DNA from: an uncultured Candidatus Berkelbacteria bacterium
GTDB lineage: Bacteria > Patescibacteriota > UBA1384 > CAJBMM01
DNA length: 39,816 nucleotides
Direction of reading: 5' to 3'
Assembly (NCBI GenBank): GCA_903954185.1
Contig: CAJBMM010000015.1
Coordinates: forward strand, 1-39,816
Position numbers and translations under genes: made by a program. The notes beneath the pieces are model-generated. The model was given only the letters and a program-made list of their open reading frames with translations, searched no databases and was not told the DNA's origin. This document shows, one piece after another, positions 30,137 through 38,545 of this stretch; within the stretch, counting starts at the first letter, position 1, and each line of letters opens with the position of its first letter.

Positions 30137-31360
30137 GTGTCAATTTTTAATCAGACTCCAGAAGACTATGCAATCCTGTTTTTAGATATGGATGCGTTTT
30201 TTGCTAAATGCGAGCAAGAATGCCATGCAGATTTGCGGGGAAAGCCGGTTGGCATTACCCCGCAACTAGTTGGCTCGGGCTGCATTATTGCCTCTTCCTA
30301 CGAAGCTAAAAAGTTTGGCGTTAAAGTGGGCGTTACTGTGTCCGAAGCTCAGCGCATTTGCCCACAAATTATCATCGTAGAGGCTAATCCTAAACTCTAC
30401 ACCGTATTTCACAAAAAAATCTTAGCCGTTTTACAAGATATTTCGCCGTGGGTTAGCGTTAAGAGTATTGACGAGTTTTCGCTCAAGATTCCCCCTACCG
30501 AGCGCGATTATTTTAAGGTAATGTCTGTTGGCCAATTGATTAAAACCCGCATTAAGCAAGAGGTGGGCGAATACACCACCACCACTGTTGGCATTGGGCC
30601 TAATTATTTTTTAGCTAAAATGGCTGCCGAAACACACAAACCAGACGGGCTGTATGCCACCAATTTAGAACGGATCGATATCGATTTCGGAAAATTATCT
30701 TTAACCGATTTATGTGGCATTGCCAAAGGGTTATCACGTAAATTAAAATCGGAGGGTATTTTTGATACTGCTCAATTTTTAGCCGCCGATATTAAAGTAT
30801 TACGCCATATTTTAGGTTTTGCTGGCGAACTTTGGTGGCATCGGCTACGCGGGTATGAGGTAGATGATGTGCAATTCAATCGCTCTAATATTGGACACTC
30901 TCATGTTTTGCCACCAGAGTGGCGCAGCCCAGCAAAAGCCGAGCACGTTTTACATAGACTAGTGCACAAAGTAGGCCAACGTTTACGCAACGAGGGGTTT
31001 TGGGCTAAAAACTCTTATTTAGTGATTAATTACTTAGATAGTGGCGTTTATTTTGATCACCGCAAAACAATTCCTTATTGCGACAGTCAAACTATGGTTA
31101 ATTTAGCATCGGAAATGTATCAGCTGCGTGATTGGCCGGGCAAGCAAATTCTGCGCCTTTCGTTTAGTGTTAGCGAGCTAGTAGAGGGTAAAGCTTATCC
31201 CGAACCACTCTTTCCAGAAATGCAACGCTCGCTTCATTTAACTCGCGCACTAGATAGAATTAACGATAAATTTGGCCGCGACACCATATTCTCGGCTGTT
31301 ATGCTGGGTGCACAGGAGACTGCCCCAGACAGAATTGCATTCGGCAAACCAATCAGCTAG
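30137..31360 (+). CDS. Y-family DNA polymerase (DinB/UmuC-like)
   Basis: Translesion polymerase, 407 residues from the GTG at 30137, chosen for the GGAGG 4 nt upstream. An in-frame ATG at 30116, formed by the repeat end, would add seven residues. Catalytic acidic residues are Asp17 and Asp19 in LDMDAFF, and Asp112-Glu113 in SIDEFS; Phe22 is at the steric-gate position. A helix-hairpin-helix region (DLCGIAKGLSRKL near 195) and a little-finger domain follow. The C-terminal beta-clamp motif is not obvious. It stands alone with repeats on both sides. Confidence 0.92.
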   Translation: MSIFNQTPEDYAILFLDMDAFFAKCEQECHADLRGKPVGITPQLVGSGCIIASSYEAKKFGVKVGVTVSEAQRICPQIIIVEANPKLYTVFHKKILAVLQDISPWVSVKSIDEFSLKIPPTERDYFKVMSVGQLIKTRIKQEVGEYTTTTVGIGPNYFLAKMAAETHKPDGLYATNLERIDIDFGKLSLTDLCGIAKGLSRKLKSEGIFDTAQFLAADIKVLRHILGFAGELWWHRLRGYEVDDVQFNRSNIGHSHVLPPEWRSPAKAEHVLHRLVHKVGQRLRNEGFWAKNSYLVINYLDSGVYFDHRKTIPYCDSQTMVNLASEMYQLRDWPGKQILRLSFSVSELVEGKAYPEPLFPEMQRSLHLTRALDRINDKFGRDTIFSAVMLGAQETAPDRIAFGKPIS

Positions 31361-31427
31361 GCAGCGGCTGACGGGTTGCAGACGGCAGGAGTAATGGCTT
31401 GGAATGACAAATCAAATCTAAAAAGGG

Positions 31428-31572
31428 TTGTTCTCTGCGAAGCTTGACGCATTATGGTTCAACCCTAACCTAATCGCCTCAGGGGGTATGAGGCGATTAG
31501 TATTATGTGTTTTATGCCATATGCTCCAAGTTTCAAGTTCCATGCTTCATGCTCCATGTTCCCTGTTCATTA
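31428..31572. repeat. composite element: AGGGTTGTTC block, 12-bp hairpin and heptad array
   Basis: AAAAGGGTTGTTC...GCGAAGCTT at 31425-31446 resembles 22213-22236. CTAATCGCCTCA/TGAGGCGATTAG at 31470-31500 is the same palindrome as 7251-7281, inverted in context. Then ATGCTCC, AAGTTTC, AAGTTCC, ATGCTTC and ATGTTCC heptads run to 31568. No gene is seen in 31361-31605; an extended reading of the response-regulator frame into it lacks a start site. Confidence 0.8.
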
Positions 31573-31605
31573 ATAATATGTTACGATTATATAAAAGAGG
31601 AAAAT

Positions 31606-31974
31606 ATGACAGAACAGAAATCTATTCTTATTGCCGAGGACGAAAAGGCAATCGCAAAGGCATTACAACTTAAGTTAGAGCATGAGGGATATTTGGTTAT
31701 AGTAACAAATAACGGCAACGAGGCATTAGAATCAATGAAACACAATCGCTTTAATTTGGCCATTTTAGATTTAATGATGCCAGAATTAGATGGCTTTGGC
31801 GTACTAGAGGAAATGAAAAAAACTGGTGACCATACACCAACCATTGTAGCTTCAAACTTAAGCCAAGATGCAGACGTAGAGAAAGCCAAAAGTCTGGGCG
31901 TAACCGATTATTATGTTAAATCGAACACATCTTTAGCACAAATTGTTGAAAACATTAAAAAAATTATCGGATAA
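31606..31974 (+). CDS. stand-alone response regulator receiver (CheY-like)
   Basis: A 122-residue single receiver domain. Acidic pocket Glu11-Asp12-Glu13, phospho-acceptor Asp55 in AILDLMMPELDG, the switch Ser/Thr region TIVASN near 92 and Lys in YYVKSN near 106 are all present. No output domain, so it acts by protein contact. It starts 26 bp before pilB, whose ATG has its own strong AGGAGG; it may tune pilus assembly or motility. The start is the ATG at 31606 with AGAGG 5 nt upstream; longer in-frame readings use heptad DNA. The cognate kinase could be the sensor at 39442, but that is inference. Confidence 0.9.
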   Translation: MTEQKSILIAEDEKAIAKALQLKLEHEGYLVIVTNNGNEALESMKHNRFNLAILDLMMPELDGFGVLEEMKKTGDHTPTIVASNLSQDADVEKAKSLGVTDYYVKSNTSLAQIVENIKKIIG

Positions 31975-32000
31975 CATAAAGATCGTTACTTAGGAGGGGC

Positions 32001-33674
32001 ATGAGTACTTACAACGATCAAAAGATCGCGGAAATTCTATTACGCGAGAATTATATTTCTCGTGAAGATTTAGATAATGCAACAACCACGGTTAGTAAAA
32101 ATAAATCATCTCTGATTGATTATTTAATTTCGAGCGGGCTCATTACCAACCAACTCCTTGGGCAAGCGGTGGCAGAGTCAATTAACCTACCTTTTGCCGA
32201 TTTAGCATCACGCTTACCTACTCGCGATCAAGTACTAATGACACCTGAAGAAGTGGCAAAAAAATATCGTTTTACGGTGTTTACTCAAGATAACGACAGT
32301 ATAACTTTAGCCACAGACAACCCTGAGCTGAATACTAAATTGAAGGTTATAACAGATTTATTTGGCAAGCGAAAAATTAACATTGCTTTTGCCTTAACCA
32401 AAGAGTTAGACGAAGCATTTGATTTTTATCGCAAACCACTTTCTACTAGGTTTACTTCTATTATTAAAGATGACCAACATGTTGCACCTGAGTTGATAGA
32501 TGAGATATTCAAAGAAGCACTTTCTTACCACGCTTCTGATATTCACTTTGAACCGCAAGAAAACGATGACGTAGTTATTCGTTTTAGGGTAGATGGTGTA
32601 TTAAATGAAGCAGGTAGAATTCCTAAAGAATTTTACAAAAATGTTGTTAACCTAATCAAAGTAATGTCAAGATTACGTGTAGACGAGCATACCGCAATTC
32701 AAGATGGTGCAATTCGCTACGAAAAAGATGAAAAAATCGTCGATATGCGTATTTCTATTGCGCCAATACTAGATGGGGAAAAAATTGTTATTAGATTGCT
32801 AGCAGAGTACATCCGCGGATTTTCTCTAGAAGATATTGGGCTTTCACCCTCAAACCAAAAGAAGATTAGCGATGCAGCAAAGAAACCATTTGGAATGATT
32901 CTAGTTTCTGGCCCAACCGGATCTGGCAAAACAACAACGCTTTACTCTCTATTAAAATTATTGAACCGTGGTGATGTAAACATCACAACCATCGAAGATC
33001 CAGTTGAATATCGCATCGCAGGTGCAAATCAGATTCAGGTAGATGCTAAAATAGATTTGACTTTTGCCCGTGGATTACGCTCAATTATTCGTCAAGACCC
33101 AAATATTATCTTAGTTGGAGAAATTCGTGATAAAGAAACTGCCGAAATTGCAGTAAATGCCGCCTTAACCGGACATTTATTATTTTCCACTTTTCATGCC
33201 AACGACGCCGCCACTGCTATCCCCCGCCTTCAAGAAATGGGTGCCGAGCCTTTCTTATTAGCATCAACACTCGAGATGCTTGTATCACAACGTCTTGTCC
33301 GCAAAATTTGCGAGAGTTGTCGATATAGTCAAGAAGTTGAGCGTGATACTTTTGCGCCAATATTACCCAACATTACCGATTTTTTTGCAAGCAAAACTAT
33401 AACTATTTATCGTGGCAAAGGATGCAATACTTGCAATCAAACAGGATATAAGGGCCGATCAGCTATTTTTGAAATTATAGATATTACACCAGAAATGAAA
33501 GATTTAATTCTTACCCATCCTTCAAGCAAACAAATATGGGAGCTGGCAAGTAGCCAAGGTTCTATAACTATGTTTCAAGACGGCATTTTAAAAGTGGAGA
33601 AAGGTGTTACAACACTAGAAGAAGTAATACGAGTAGCCTCTCCTACAATTTACAAAAAAGAGAGTAGGGGTTAG
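32001..33674 (+). CDS. pilB: type IV pilus assembly/type II secretion ATPase
   Basis: Hexameric ATPase that powers pilin polymerisation. 557 residues: an N-terminal GspE-N domain (about 1-145, LISSGLIT near 42), then the ATPase core. Asp-box region HASDIHFEP near 177, Walker A GPTGSGKT at 304-311, Walker B IILVGEIRD near 369, and the His-box FHAND near 398. Two CxxC pairs (CESC near 437-440, CNTC near 475-478) form the zinc site of PilB/GspE. AGGAGG lies 4 nt before the ATG. pilC follows directly, forming the pilus operon. Confidence 0.95.
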   Translation: MSTYNDQKIAEILLRENYISREDLDNATTTVSKNKSSLIDYLISSGLITNQLLGQAVAESINLPFADLASRLPTRDQVLMTPEEVAKKYRFTVFTQDNDSITLATDNPELNTKLKVITDLFGKRKINIAFALTKELDEAFDFYRKPLSTRFTSIIKDDQHVAPELIDEIFKEALSYHASDIHFEPQENDDVVIRFRVDGVLNEAGRIPKEFYKNVVNLIKVMSRLRVDEHTAIQDGAIRYEKDEKIVDMRISIAPILDGEKIVIRLLAEYIRGFSLEDIGLSPSNQKKISDAAKKPFGMILVSGPTGSGKTTTLYSLLKLLNRGDVNITTIEDPVEYRIAGANQIQVDAKIDLTFARGLRSIIRQDPNIILVGEIRDKETAEIAVNAALTGHLLFSTFHANDAATAIPRLQEMGAEPFLLASTLEMLVSQRLVRKICESCRYSQEVERDTFAPILPNITDFFASKTITIYRGKGCNTCNQTGYKGRSAIFEIIDITPEMKDLILTHPSSKQIWELASSQGSITMFQDGILKVEKGVTTLEEVIRVASPTIYKKESRG

Positions 33675-33675
33675 G

Positions 33676-34752
33676 GTGAAGGCAAAAGGGGCAGGTTTTA
33701 GCCTTTTCGGAGTAAGCCAAAGCGAATTGGCTAACTTTACAAAAAATTTATCTGTAATTATTAAATCGGGTGCCACAGTCTCTGATGCACTAAATGCAGC
33801 AATCAGCCAGCTTCGAAATGGATATTTTAAACGCGTATTGCAAATAGTTTTGAGCGATATTAAAGAAGGATCGGCTTTATCAACCTCACTCGCAAAGTTC
33901 CCGCGCGTATTCGATAAATTTTTTCTTAGCGTCATTAGTGTTGGAGAAGAATCTGGTACACTCGAAAAAAATTTGCAATATCTGTCTGTTAGGGCCGCTA
34001 AAGACTTAATGTTAAGGCGCAAAGTTAAAGAAGCATTGTTTTACCCCACCATTGTCATTTCTGCTACCCTAATAGTTGGTTTGGGGATAAGTATTTTTAT
34101 ACTGCCAAAAATGAGTGATTTATTTAAATCTTTCGATGTTTCGTTACCAACAATTACACTCTGGCTACTAAAATTTTCTGACTTTATGAGACAATATAAC
34201 ATATTGGTTGTTGTAGGCGTAGTTCTAATATATTTTGCTTTCAAGTTAGTGACGCAAGCAAAACCCATTAAGCCTAGTTGGCTAGCTTTTTTAACAAACA
34301 TGCCCGCTATCGGCAACTTCTTAGTAGCTGTCGAAACATCATCATTTTGTCGCAACTTGGGAATTATGATGGAAAGCGGCTTACCGATAAACCACGCTCT
34401 TAAAGTAATGGACAACACAACTCAAAACGGAATATTCCTAAAGTACATTAATCTTTTACACAAAGGGGTTAACAATGGGCAATCTATTTCTGATCAGCTT
34501 AGCTCTGCCTTGTATCCAAAATTCCCCGCTATGGCCAAAACAATTATTAGCACTGGAGAAAAAAGTGGCCAATTGAGTGAGATGTTAATTTACTTGGGCG
34601 ACTATTACGAATCAGAAACAGAATCGCAGACAAAGAATCTATCAACAGTATTAGAACCTGTACTATTACTTTTTATTGGTCTAATAGTGGCGGCTGTTGC
34701 TTTGGCAGTGATATTACCAATATACCAGCTTACCGGCTCAATAAAGAGATAG
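33676..34752 (+). CDS. pilC: type IV pilus platform protein
   Basis: Inner-membrane platform of the pilus, 358 residues with two cytoplasmic GspF domains (about 15-140 and 215-340) and three membrane helices (about 116-138, 166-190, 332-352). ESGTLEKNLQYLS near 95 and GEKSGQLSEMLIYLGDYYE near 295-313 are the paired GspF motifs. GTG start 2 bp after the pilB stop. Confidence 0.93.
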   Translation: MKAKGAGFSLFGVSQSELANFTKNLSVIIKSGATVSDALNAAISQLRNGYFKRVLQIVLSDIKEGSALSTSLAKFPRVFDKFFLSVISVGEESGTLEKNLQYLSVRAAKDLMLRRKVKEALFYPTIVISATLIVGLGISIFILPKMSDLFKSFDVSLPTITLWLLKFSDFMRQYNILVVVGVVLIYFAFKLVTQAKPIKPSWLAFLTNMPAIGNFLVAVETSSFCRNLGIMMESGLPINHALKVMDNTTQNGIFLKYINLLHKGVNNGQSISDQLSSALYPKFPAMAKTIISTGEKSGQLSEMLIYLGDYYESETESQTKNLSTVLEPVLLLFIGLIVAAVALAVILPIYQLTGSIKR

Positions 34753-34756
34753 ATTT

Positions 34757-35179
34757 ATGAAAATATTACGCTCATTCAGTTTTATAGAATTATTATTAAT
34801 AATTAGTATTATTAGTATATTACTAGCTAGCGCTAGTCCATTTTATAGCAGATTTGTTAATCAAAACAACGTAACTAACATAAGCGATCAGATTGTAAGC
34901 AATATTCACAAAGCGCAAAGTTATGCAATTGCCAGTAAAAACAACAGTGATTGGGGCATAAACTACAGCGCACCTTCTTTAACACTTTATCGTACCAGTG
35001 ATAATCAAGTCTTTGATACATTTAATGTTGACAGCGCCACCACAATTTCTGGTCTAACCACATTAGTATTTAGTAAGCCGACTGGCCTACCAAGCGCAAC
35101 CCCAACCATAACAATATCTGCTAGTGGCAACTCTAGAGTTATTACAGTTAATAGCCAAGGAGTGGTAGATGTTCAATAA
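34757..35179 (+). CDS. minor pseudopilin (GspH-like)
   Basis: A 140-residue class III signal-peptide protein: MKILRS then FSFIELLLII. Predicted cleavage lies after Ser6 with Glu at +5. The hydrophobic N-terminal helix leads to a beta-rich globular domain with Ser/Thr-rich strands (KPTGLPSATPTITISASG) and is likely part of the initiation tip complex. Starts 4 bp after pilC and overlaps the next gene by 11 bp. Confidence 0.88.
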   Translation: MKILRSFSFIELLLIISIISILLASASPFYSRFVNQNNVTNISDQIVSNIHKAQSYAIASKNNSDWGINYSAPSLTLYRTSDNQVFDTFNVDSATTISGLTTLVFSKPTGLPSATPTITISASGNSRVITVNSQGVVDVQ

Positions 35180-36968
35180 GAGAAAATTAAATTCATATTC
35201 CTTAATAGAGTTAATATTAGCAGTAGCGCTTTTTGCCATCTTTGCCTTTGGCGCGACTGGAGTAATTGTACAAGGCATTGAAGCAAACCGGTTAGCCTCT
35301 GAACAGTCTGTTGCCACCAACTATGCAAATGAAGGTATAGAGGCGGCTAGATCTATCCGCAATCAAGCATTTTCTAATTTAACGAACACAGCAGGAACAG
35401 GGATTACGCAATCCGCAGGTCTTTGGGCATTTAATGGCGCAAATAACGTCTTTGATTCTAGGTTTACCCGCATTATTAGCATCTCTAGTGTCAATCGAGA
35501 CGGCAGTGGGAATATTGTGGCCTCTGGCGGAACAACAGATACTAAAACAAAAAAAGTTACCTCAACGGTAACTTGGAATGCAGGACCGTTGCGTAACAAC
35601 TCAGTTGCACTATCTGAATATTTTACCAATTGGTCTGCTGCAATTCCTCAGACGGCAAAAGGAGGCGTGCTCGTATATGGCGATGGAGGAGTAGCTACGG
35701 ATTCTGTATTGTATAAAATTTTCGATGCTAATGCCTCTACATGGAGTGCGCCACAAAGCGTGGCAGATATTGACGGTGCAACAACTAACAGGTCGCTCCG
35801 CGCCACAAAACTTTATGCCTCCGCAACGCGCAATGAAAAAATATTATTAACCAGACATTCAAATAATACAAATCAATATATCTATGGGCAAGTTTTTAAT
35901 GGAACCACTTGGAGCAATGTTCAACTTTTATCATCTTGGGCCAATAACACTTTCTTAGATGTACAAAACTTTGATGGCACGTATTTAGCAAACGGTGATT
36001 TTTTAACCATGTATTCCGATAACTCTACGACGCCGAAATTTAGAGTTTGGAATGGCTCTGTTTGGGGATCTCAAATCTCATCACAAAATGTTGGTGGTGT
36101 CCCAAATTATATTATCACTCGCACAAGGCCAGGAACAAATGAGATTATGGCAGTAACTTTTGATCAATCAAGTGACACAAATAGCGAATACTTTAATGGT
36201 GGAACGTATATATCTGGCAACTGGGTTCTATCTTCTGAACACGCAACACAGGCGCCTGTTAATACTAAACGTATTGTTGACTTTGAATGGAGTTCGGGAT
36301 CATCAACAAAAGGTTTGATGACATATAGCAATAACGCAAACGACAGGTCTATAAGATATAAAGTATTTACAGCCAATGGCTCTGGAGGTGGAACTTGGGG
36401 CACTGTTTCTAACGGGGCAAATGAGGGATCAGCTGGTACAAGACTTGGGGTTCTGAGGACAATAACCAGACCGAGTTCGAATGAATTCTTAGCTTGTAGC
36501 CAAAATACAGTACCTCAAATAATCTGTTACCGCCGGGACATCGCTCAAACACTTACAAATCCAATTAATCAAATTATTGCCTCAGTGGCTGATGCGGGAA
36601 TACAAAAATCATTTGACATAGGCTACGAACAACCAGGTGGAACATACGCAATATCGGTATACAGTGATAACTCAATCACACCTCGGATTAAAAAGTATAA
36701 CCCTTCAAACAATACATTTGATGCGACGACAACAGATATGACTAATCTTAATGGTACGCTAAAAACAGCGAGAATTATCTCTCAACCAACCACTAACAAC
36801 ATAATGATCCTATTGGCAGATAGCAACATGCGCACATACAGCCAAGTTTGGGATGGGACTAACCATGCGCTATTTTCAACCGCAAATGCGTGGGGATTTA
36901 ATACACATGGCATAAATGGCTCTGCAGTTGTTAATTATTATTACGACTTTGCTTGGGACAATTTTTAG
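35169..36968 (+). CDS. prepilin fused to a repeat domain, candidate pilus-tip protein
   Basis: 599 residues. The leader MFNKRKLNS is followed by YSLIELILAVALFAIFAF, a type III prepilin signal with Glu at +5. A short stem (about 32-150) with conserved ANEGIEAARSIRNQAF leads to a large C-terminal region (about 155-599) of repeating units of roughly 50-60 residues. Each holds an aromatic Trp strand such as FNGTTWSN, WNGSVWGS, GGTYISGNW, GGGTWGT or KYNPSNNTFD, and a preceding DxxIMxL-type strand. This looks like a beta-propeller. Such very long minor pilins usually sit at the pilus tip. The N-terminal codons overlap the previous gene. Confidence 0.85.
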   Translation: MFNKRKLNSYSLIELILAVALFAIFAFGATGVIVQGIEANRLASEQSVATNYANEGIEAARSIRNQAFSNLTNTAGTGITQSAGLWAFNGANNVFDSRFTRIISISSVNRDGSGNIVASGGTTDTKTKKVTSTVTWNAGPLRNNSVALSEYFTNWSAAIPQTAKGGVLVYGDGGVATDSVLYKIFDANASTWSAPQSVADIDGATTNRSLRATKLYASATRNEKILLTRHSNNTNQYIYGQVFNGTTWSNVQLLSSWANNTFLDVQNFDGTYLANGDFLTMYSDNSTTPKFRVWNGSVWGSQISSQNVGGVPNYIITRTRPGTNEIMAVTFDQSSDTNSEYFNGGTYISGNWVLSSEHATQAPVNTKRIVDFEWSSGSSTKGLMTYSNNANDRSIRYKVFTANGSGGGTWGTVSNGANEGSAGTRLGVLRTITRPSSNEFLACSQNTVPQIICYRRDIAQTLTNPINQIIASVADAGIQKSFDIGYEQPGGTYAISVYSDNSITPRIKKYNPSNNTFDATTTDMTNLNGTLKTARIISQPTTNNIMILLADSNMRTYSQVWDGTNHALFSTANAWGFNTHGINGSAVVNYYYDFAWDNF

Positions 36969-36986
36969 CTTTTAGCGAATAAAATT

Positions 36987-37541
36987 ATGAAAAACCTACA
37001 ACCTACAACCTACCACCCACAAACTCAGAAGTCATTTACTCTAATCGAATTATTGTTGTATCTTGCAATTGTGACAGTAGTATTAACTTCACTGGTATTA
37101 TTTGCTTGGAATATTATTGAAACTGGTGCAAAAAGTGGCAACCAAGAGATGGTGACGTCTGAGGCCAAAATGTTAAGCGAAAAAATTGGATATCAAATCC
37201 GCAATGCCAACGATATCAACATTGCTTCCTCAAATTTTGGAGTAAATTTAGCAACAACTCCCGGTAATAAAATATCACTAGCTAACAACGCCCCTAATAA
37301 TCCGACATTAATAGATGCACTTAACGGCCAAGCGCGCATAACTCTTGGCGCAAGTGCAGCTGTTACTTTAAATTCTACGAATACAAATTTGACAAATTTA
37401 ACATTCATCAACTACACCTCTGTCGACGGAAAAACCAAAAATTTGCAATACACCCTAACGCTACAATCCAAGTATCCCAGCCATGGCAATGTTTACGAAT
37501 CGGTTACTTTAGAAAATGCTGCCGAAGTTAGGAGTCACTAG
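36987..37541 (+). CDS. minor pseudopilin (PilW/GspJ-like)
   Basis: 184 residues; leader MKNLQPTTYHPQTQKS then FTLIELLLYLAIVTVVLTS with Glu at +5. The leader is partly encoded by a 7-bp repeat (units AACCTAC). The globular part has NANDINIASSNFG and Asn/Thr-rich strands, as in PilW. It precedes the PilX-like gene without a gap. Confidence 0.85.
   Translation: MKNLQPTTYHPQTQKSFTLIELLLYLAIVTVVLTSLVLFAWNIIETGAKSGNQEMVTSEAKMLSEKIGYQIRNANDINIASSNFGVNLATTPGNKISLANNAPNNPTLIDALNGQARITLGASAAVTLNSTNTNLTNLTFINYTSVDGKTKNLQYTLTLQSKYPSHGNVYESVTLENAAEVRSH
36993..37013. repeat. heptad array coding for the pseudopilin leader
   Basis: Three exact AACCTAC units from 36993 continue as CACCCAC, AAACTCA in the same 7-bp phase, right after the ATG at 36987. 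Confidence 0.88.
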
Positions 37542-37982
37542 TTGAATAATTTCAAATTTCAAATTTCAAATTTCAAATTAAACCGTCCGCAACATTTAGA
37601 TTACTCGAATCAATCTAAGGGTTTTATCGCAATAACTACAGTCCTCATAATATCACTGGTTACTTTGGCAATTGCCACAACTGTCGCAATGCTTTCAATT
37701 AACGAGGCTCAATCGTCTTTGGCTACTTCGATGGGCAATGATAGCCTAACTTTAACAGAAGGATGCGCTGAAGATGCTTTGATTAAGTCATGGGCAGATA
37801 ATGCGTATTCAGGAGGAAGCATTACTCGCCCAGAAGGAAGTTGCACCATAACTGTTACCAAAGCGAGCAATGTATGGACAATCACAGCAACGTCAACAGC
37901 TACAAGTTACCGCAAAACGGTACAGATAACCGCAACAAGAACAAGCTCATCGTTAACTGTTTCCAGCTGGAAAGAAATATAA
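37542..37982 (+). CDS. PilX-like minor pilin
   Basis: 146 residues from TTG at 37542, adjacent to the previous TAG and with AGGAG 7 nt upstream. A long leader NNFKFQISNFKLN... of 27 residues ends in SKG, then FIAITTVLIISLVTLAIATTVAM, the pilin helix without the usual Glu at +5, as in PilX/GspK-type tip subunits. Much of the leader is encoded by a 7-bp repeat (AATTTCA). The globular part contains CAEDALIKSWADN and CTITVTK, a likely disulfide pair. Confidence 0.82.
   Translation: MNNFKFQISNFKLNRPQHLDYSNQSKGFIAITTVLIISLVTLAIATTVAMLSINEAQSSLATSMGNDSLTLTEGCAEDALIKSWADNAYSGGSITRPEGSCTITVTKASNVWTITATSTATSYRKTVQITATRTSSSLTVSSWKEI
37548..37580. repeat. heptad array coding for the PilX-like leader
   Basis: Four exact AATTTCA units plus AATTA. 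In translation a 7-bp unit yields a peptide period of seven residues. Confidence 0.92.
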
Positions 37983-38040
37983 CTTGTGAATTCCCCCAAA
38001 GTTGATAAACTTAAATTAATATAATAAAAGGAGGAAAACA

Positions 38041-38502
38041 ATGAGAAAAACCATTAAAGGTTTTACTTTGATTGAACTACTTATAGTAGTGGCAATCATT
38101 GCAGTATTAGCAGTTGTAGTATTCGTAGCTCTAAACCCAGCAAAAAGGCTTTCAGACGCCAAAGATTCACGGCGCAGTACCGACATTGAATCTATTTTAA
38201 CAGCCGTACACACGTCTATTGTGGATAATAAAGGCGCTTACCCTGCCGGCCTGGCCGCCTCAACATCTGAAGTTCAATTGGGCACGGCTGCAACCGGCGC
38301 CGCAATTGCTACAGGTGGATGCTCTGCTGCAGTAACTGCTGCGCTAGATTTAACCACTCCTCTAGTAAAATACCTAAAATCCATACCAGTAGACCCAGAT
38401 GGAACTAGTGCACTGACAGGTTACACTATTACTGTTGATGCTAATGGCATTATTACAGTTAAAGCTTGTAAGGCTAGCTCAACTCTATCGATATCTAGAT
38501 AG
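38041..38502 (+). CDS. major type IV pilin
   Basis: 153 residues. MRKTIKG then FTLIELLIVVAIIAVLAVVV: a canonical prepilin with cleavage after Gly7 and Glu at +5. It continues with ALNPAKRLSDAKDSRR, characteristic of pilins in candidate phyla, and a short beta domain with two Cys (GGCSAA near 98, VKACKA near 142) likely forming a C-terminal disulfide. An AAGGAGG site 6 nt before the ATG is the strongest in the cluster, in keeping with the major subunit. Confidence 0.92.
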   Translation: MRKTIKGFTLIELLIVVAIIAVLAVVVFVALNPAKRLSDAKDSRRSTDIESILTAVHTSIVDNKGAYPAGLAASTSEVQLGTAATGAAIATGGCSAAVTAALDLTTPLVKYLKSIPVDPDGTSALTGYTITVDANGIITVKACKASSTLSISR

Positions 38503-38545
38503 ATATTATCTACAAATAATTGAAGACAACTGAACAAGGGGTCTG

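Noticed and set aside
31507-31605. Extended N-terminus of the response regulator (33 extra residues)
   Set aside because: The extension is heptad repeat DNA with Cys-rich nonsense, and a clear AGAGG with ATG lies at 31606.
38002-38025. Promoter for the major pilin (TTGATA and TATAAT)
   Set aside because: The spacer is only 12 bp and the start site would fall in the Shine-Dalgarno; the -10 match may be chance in AT-rich DNA.
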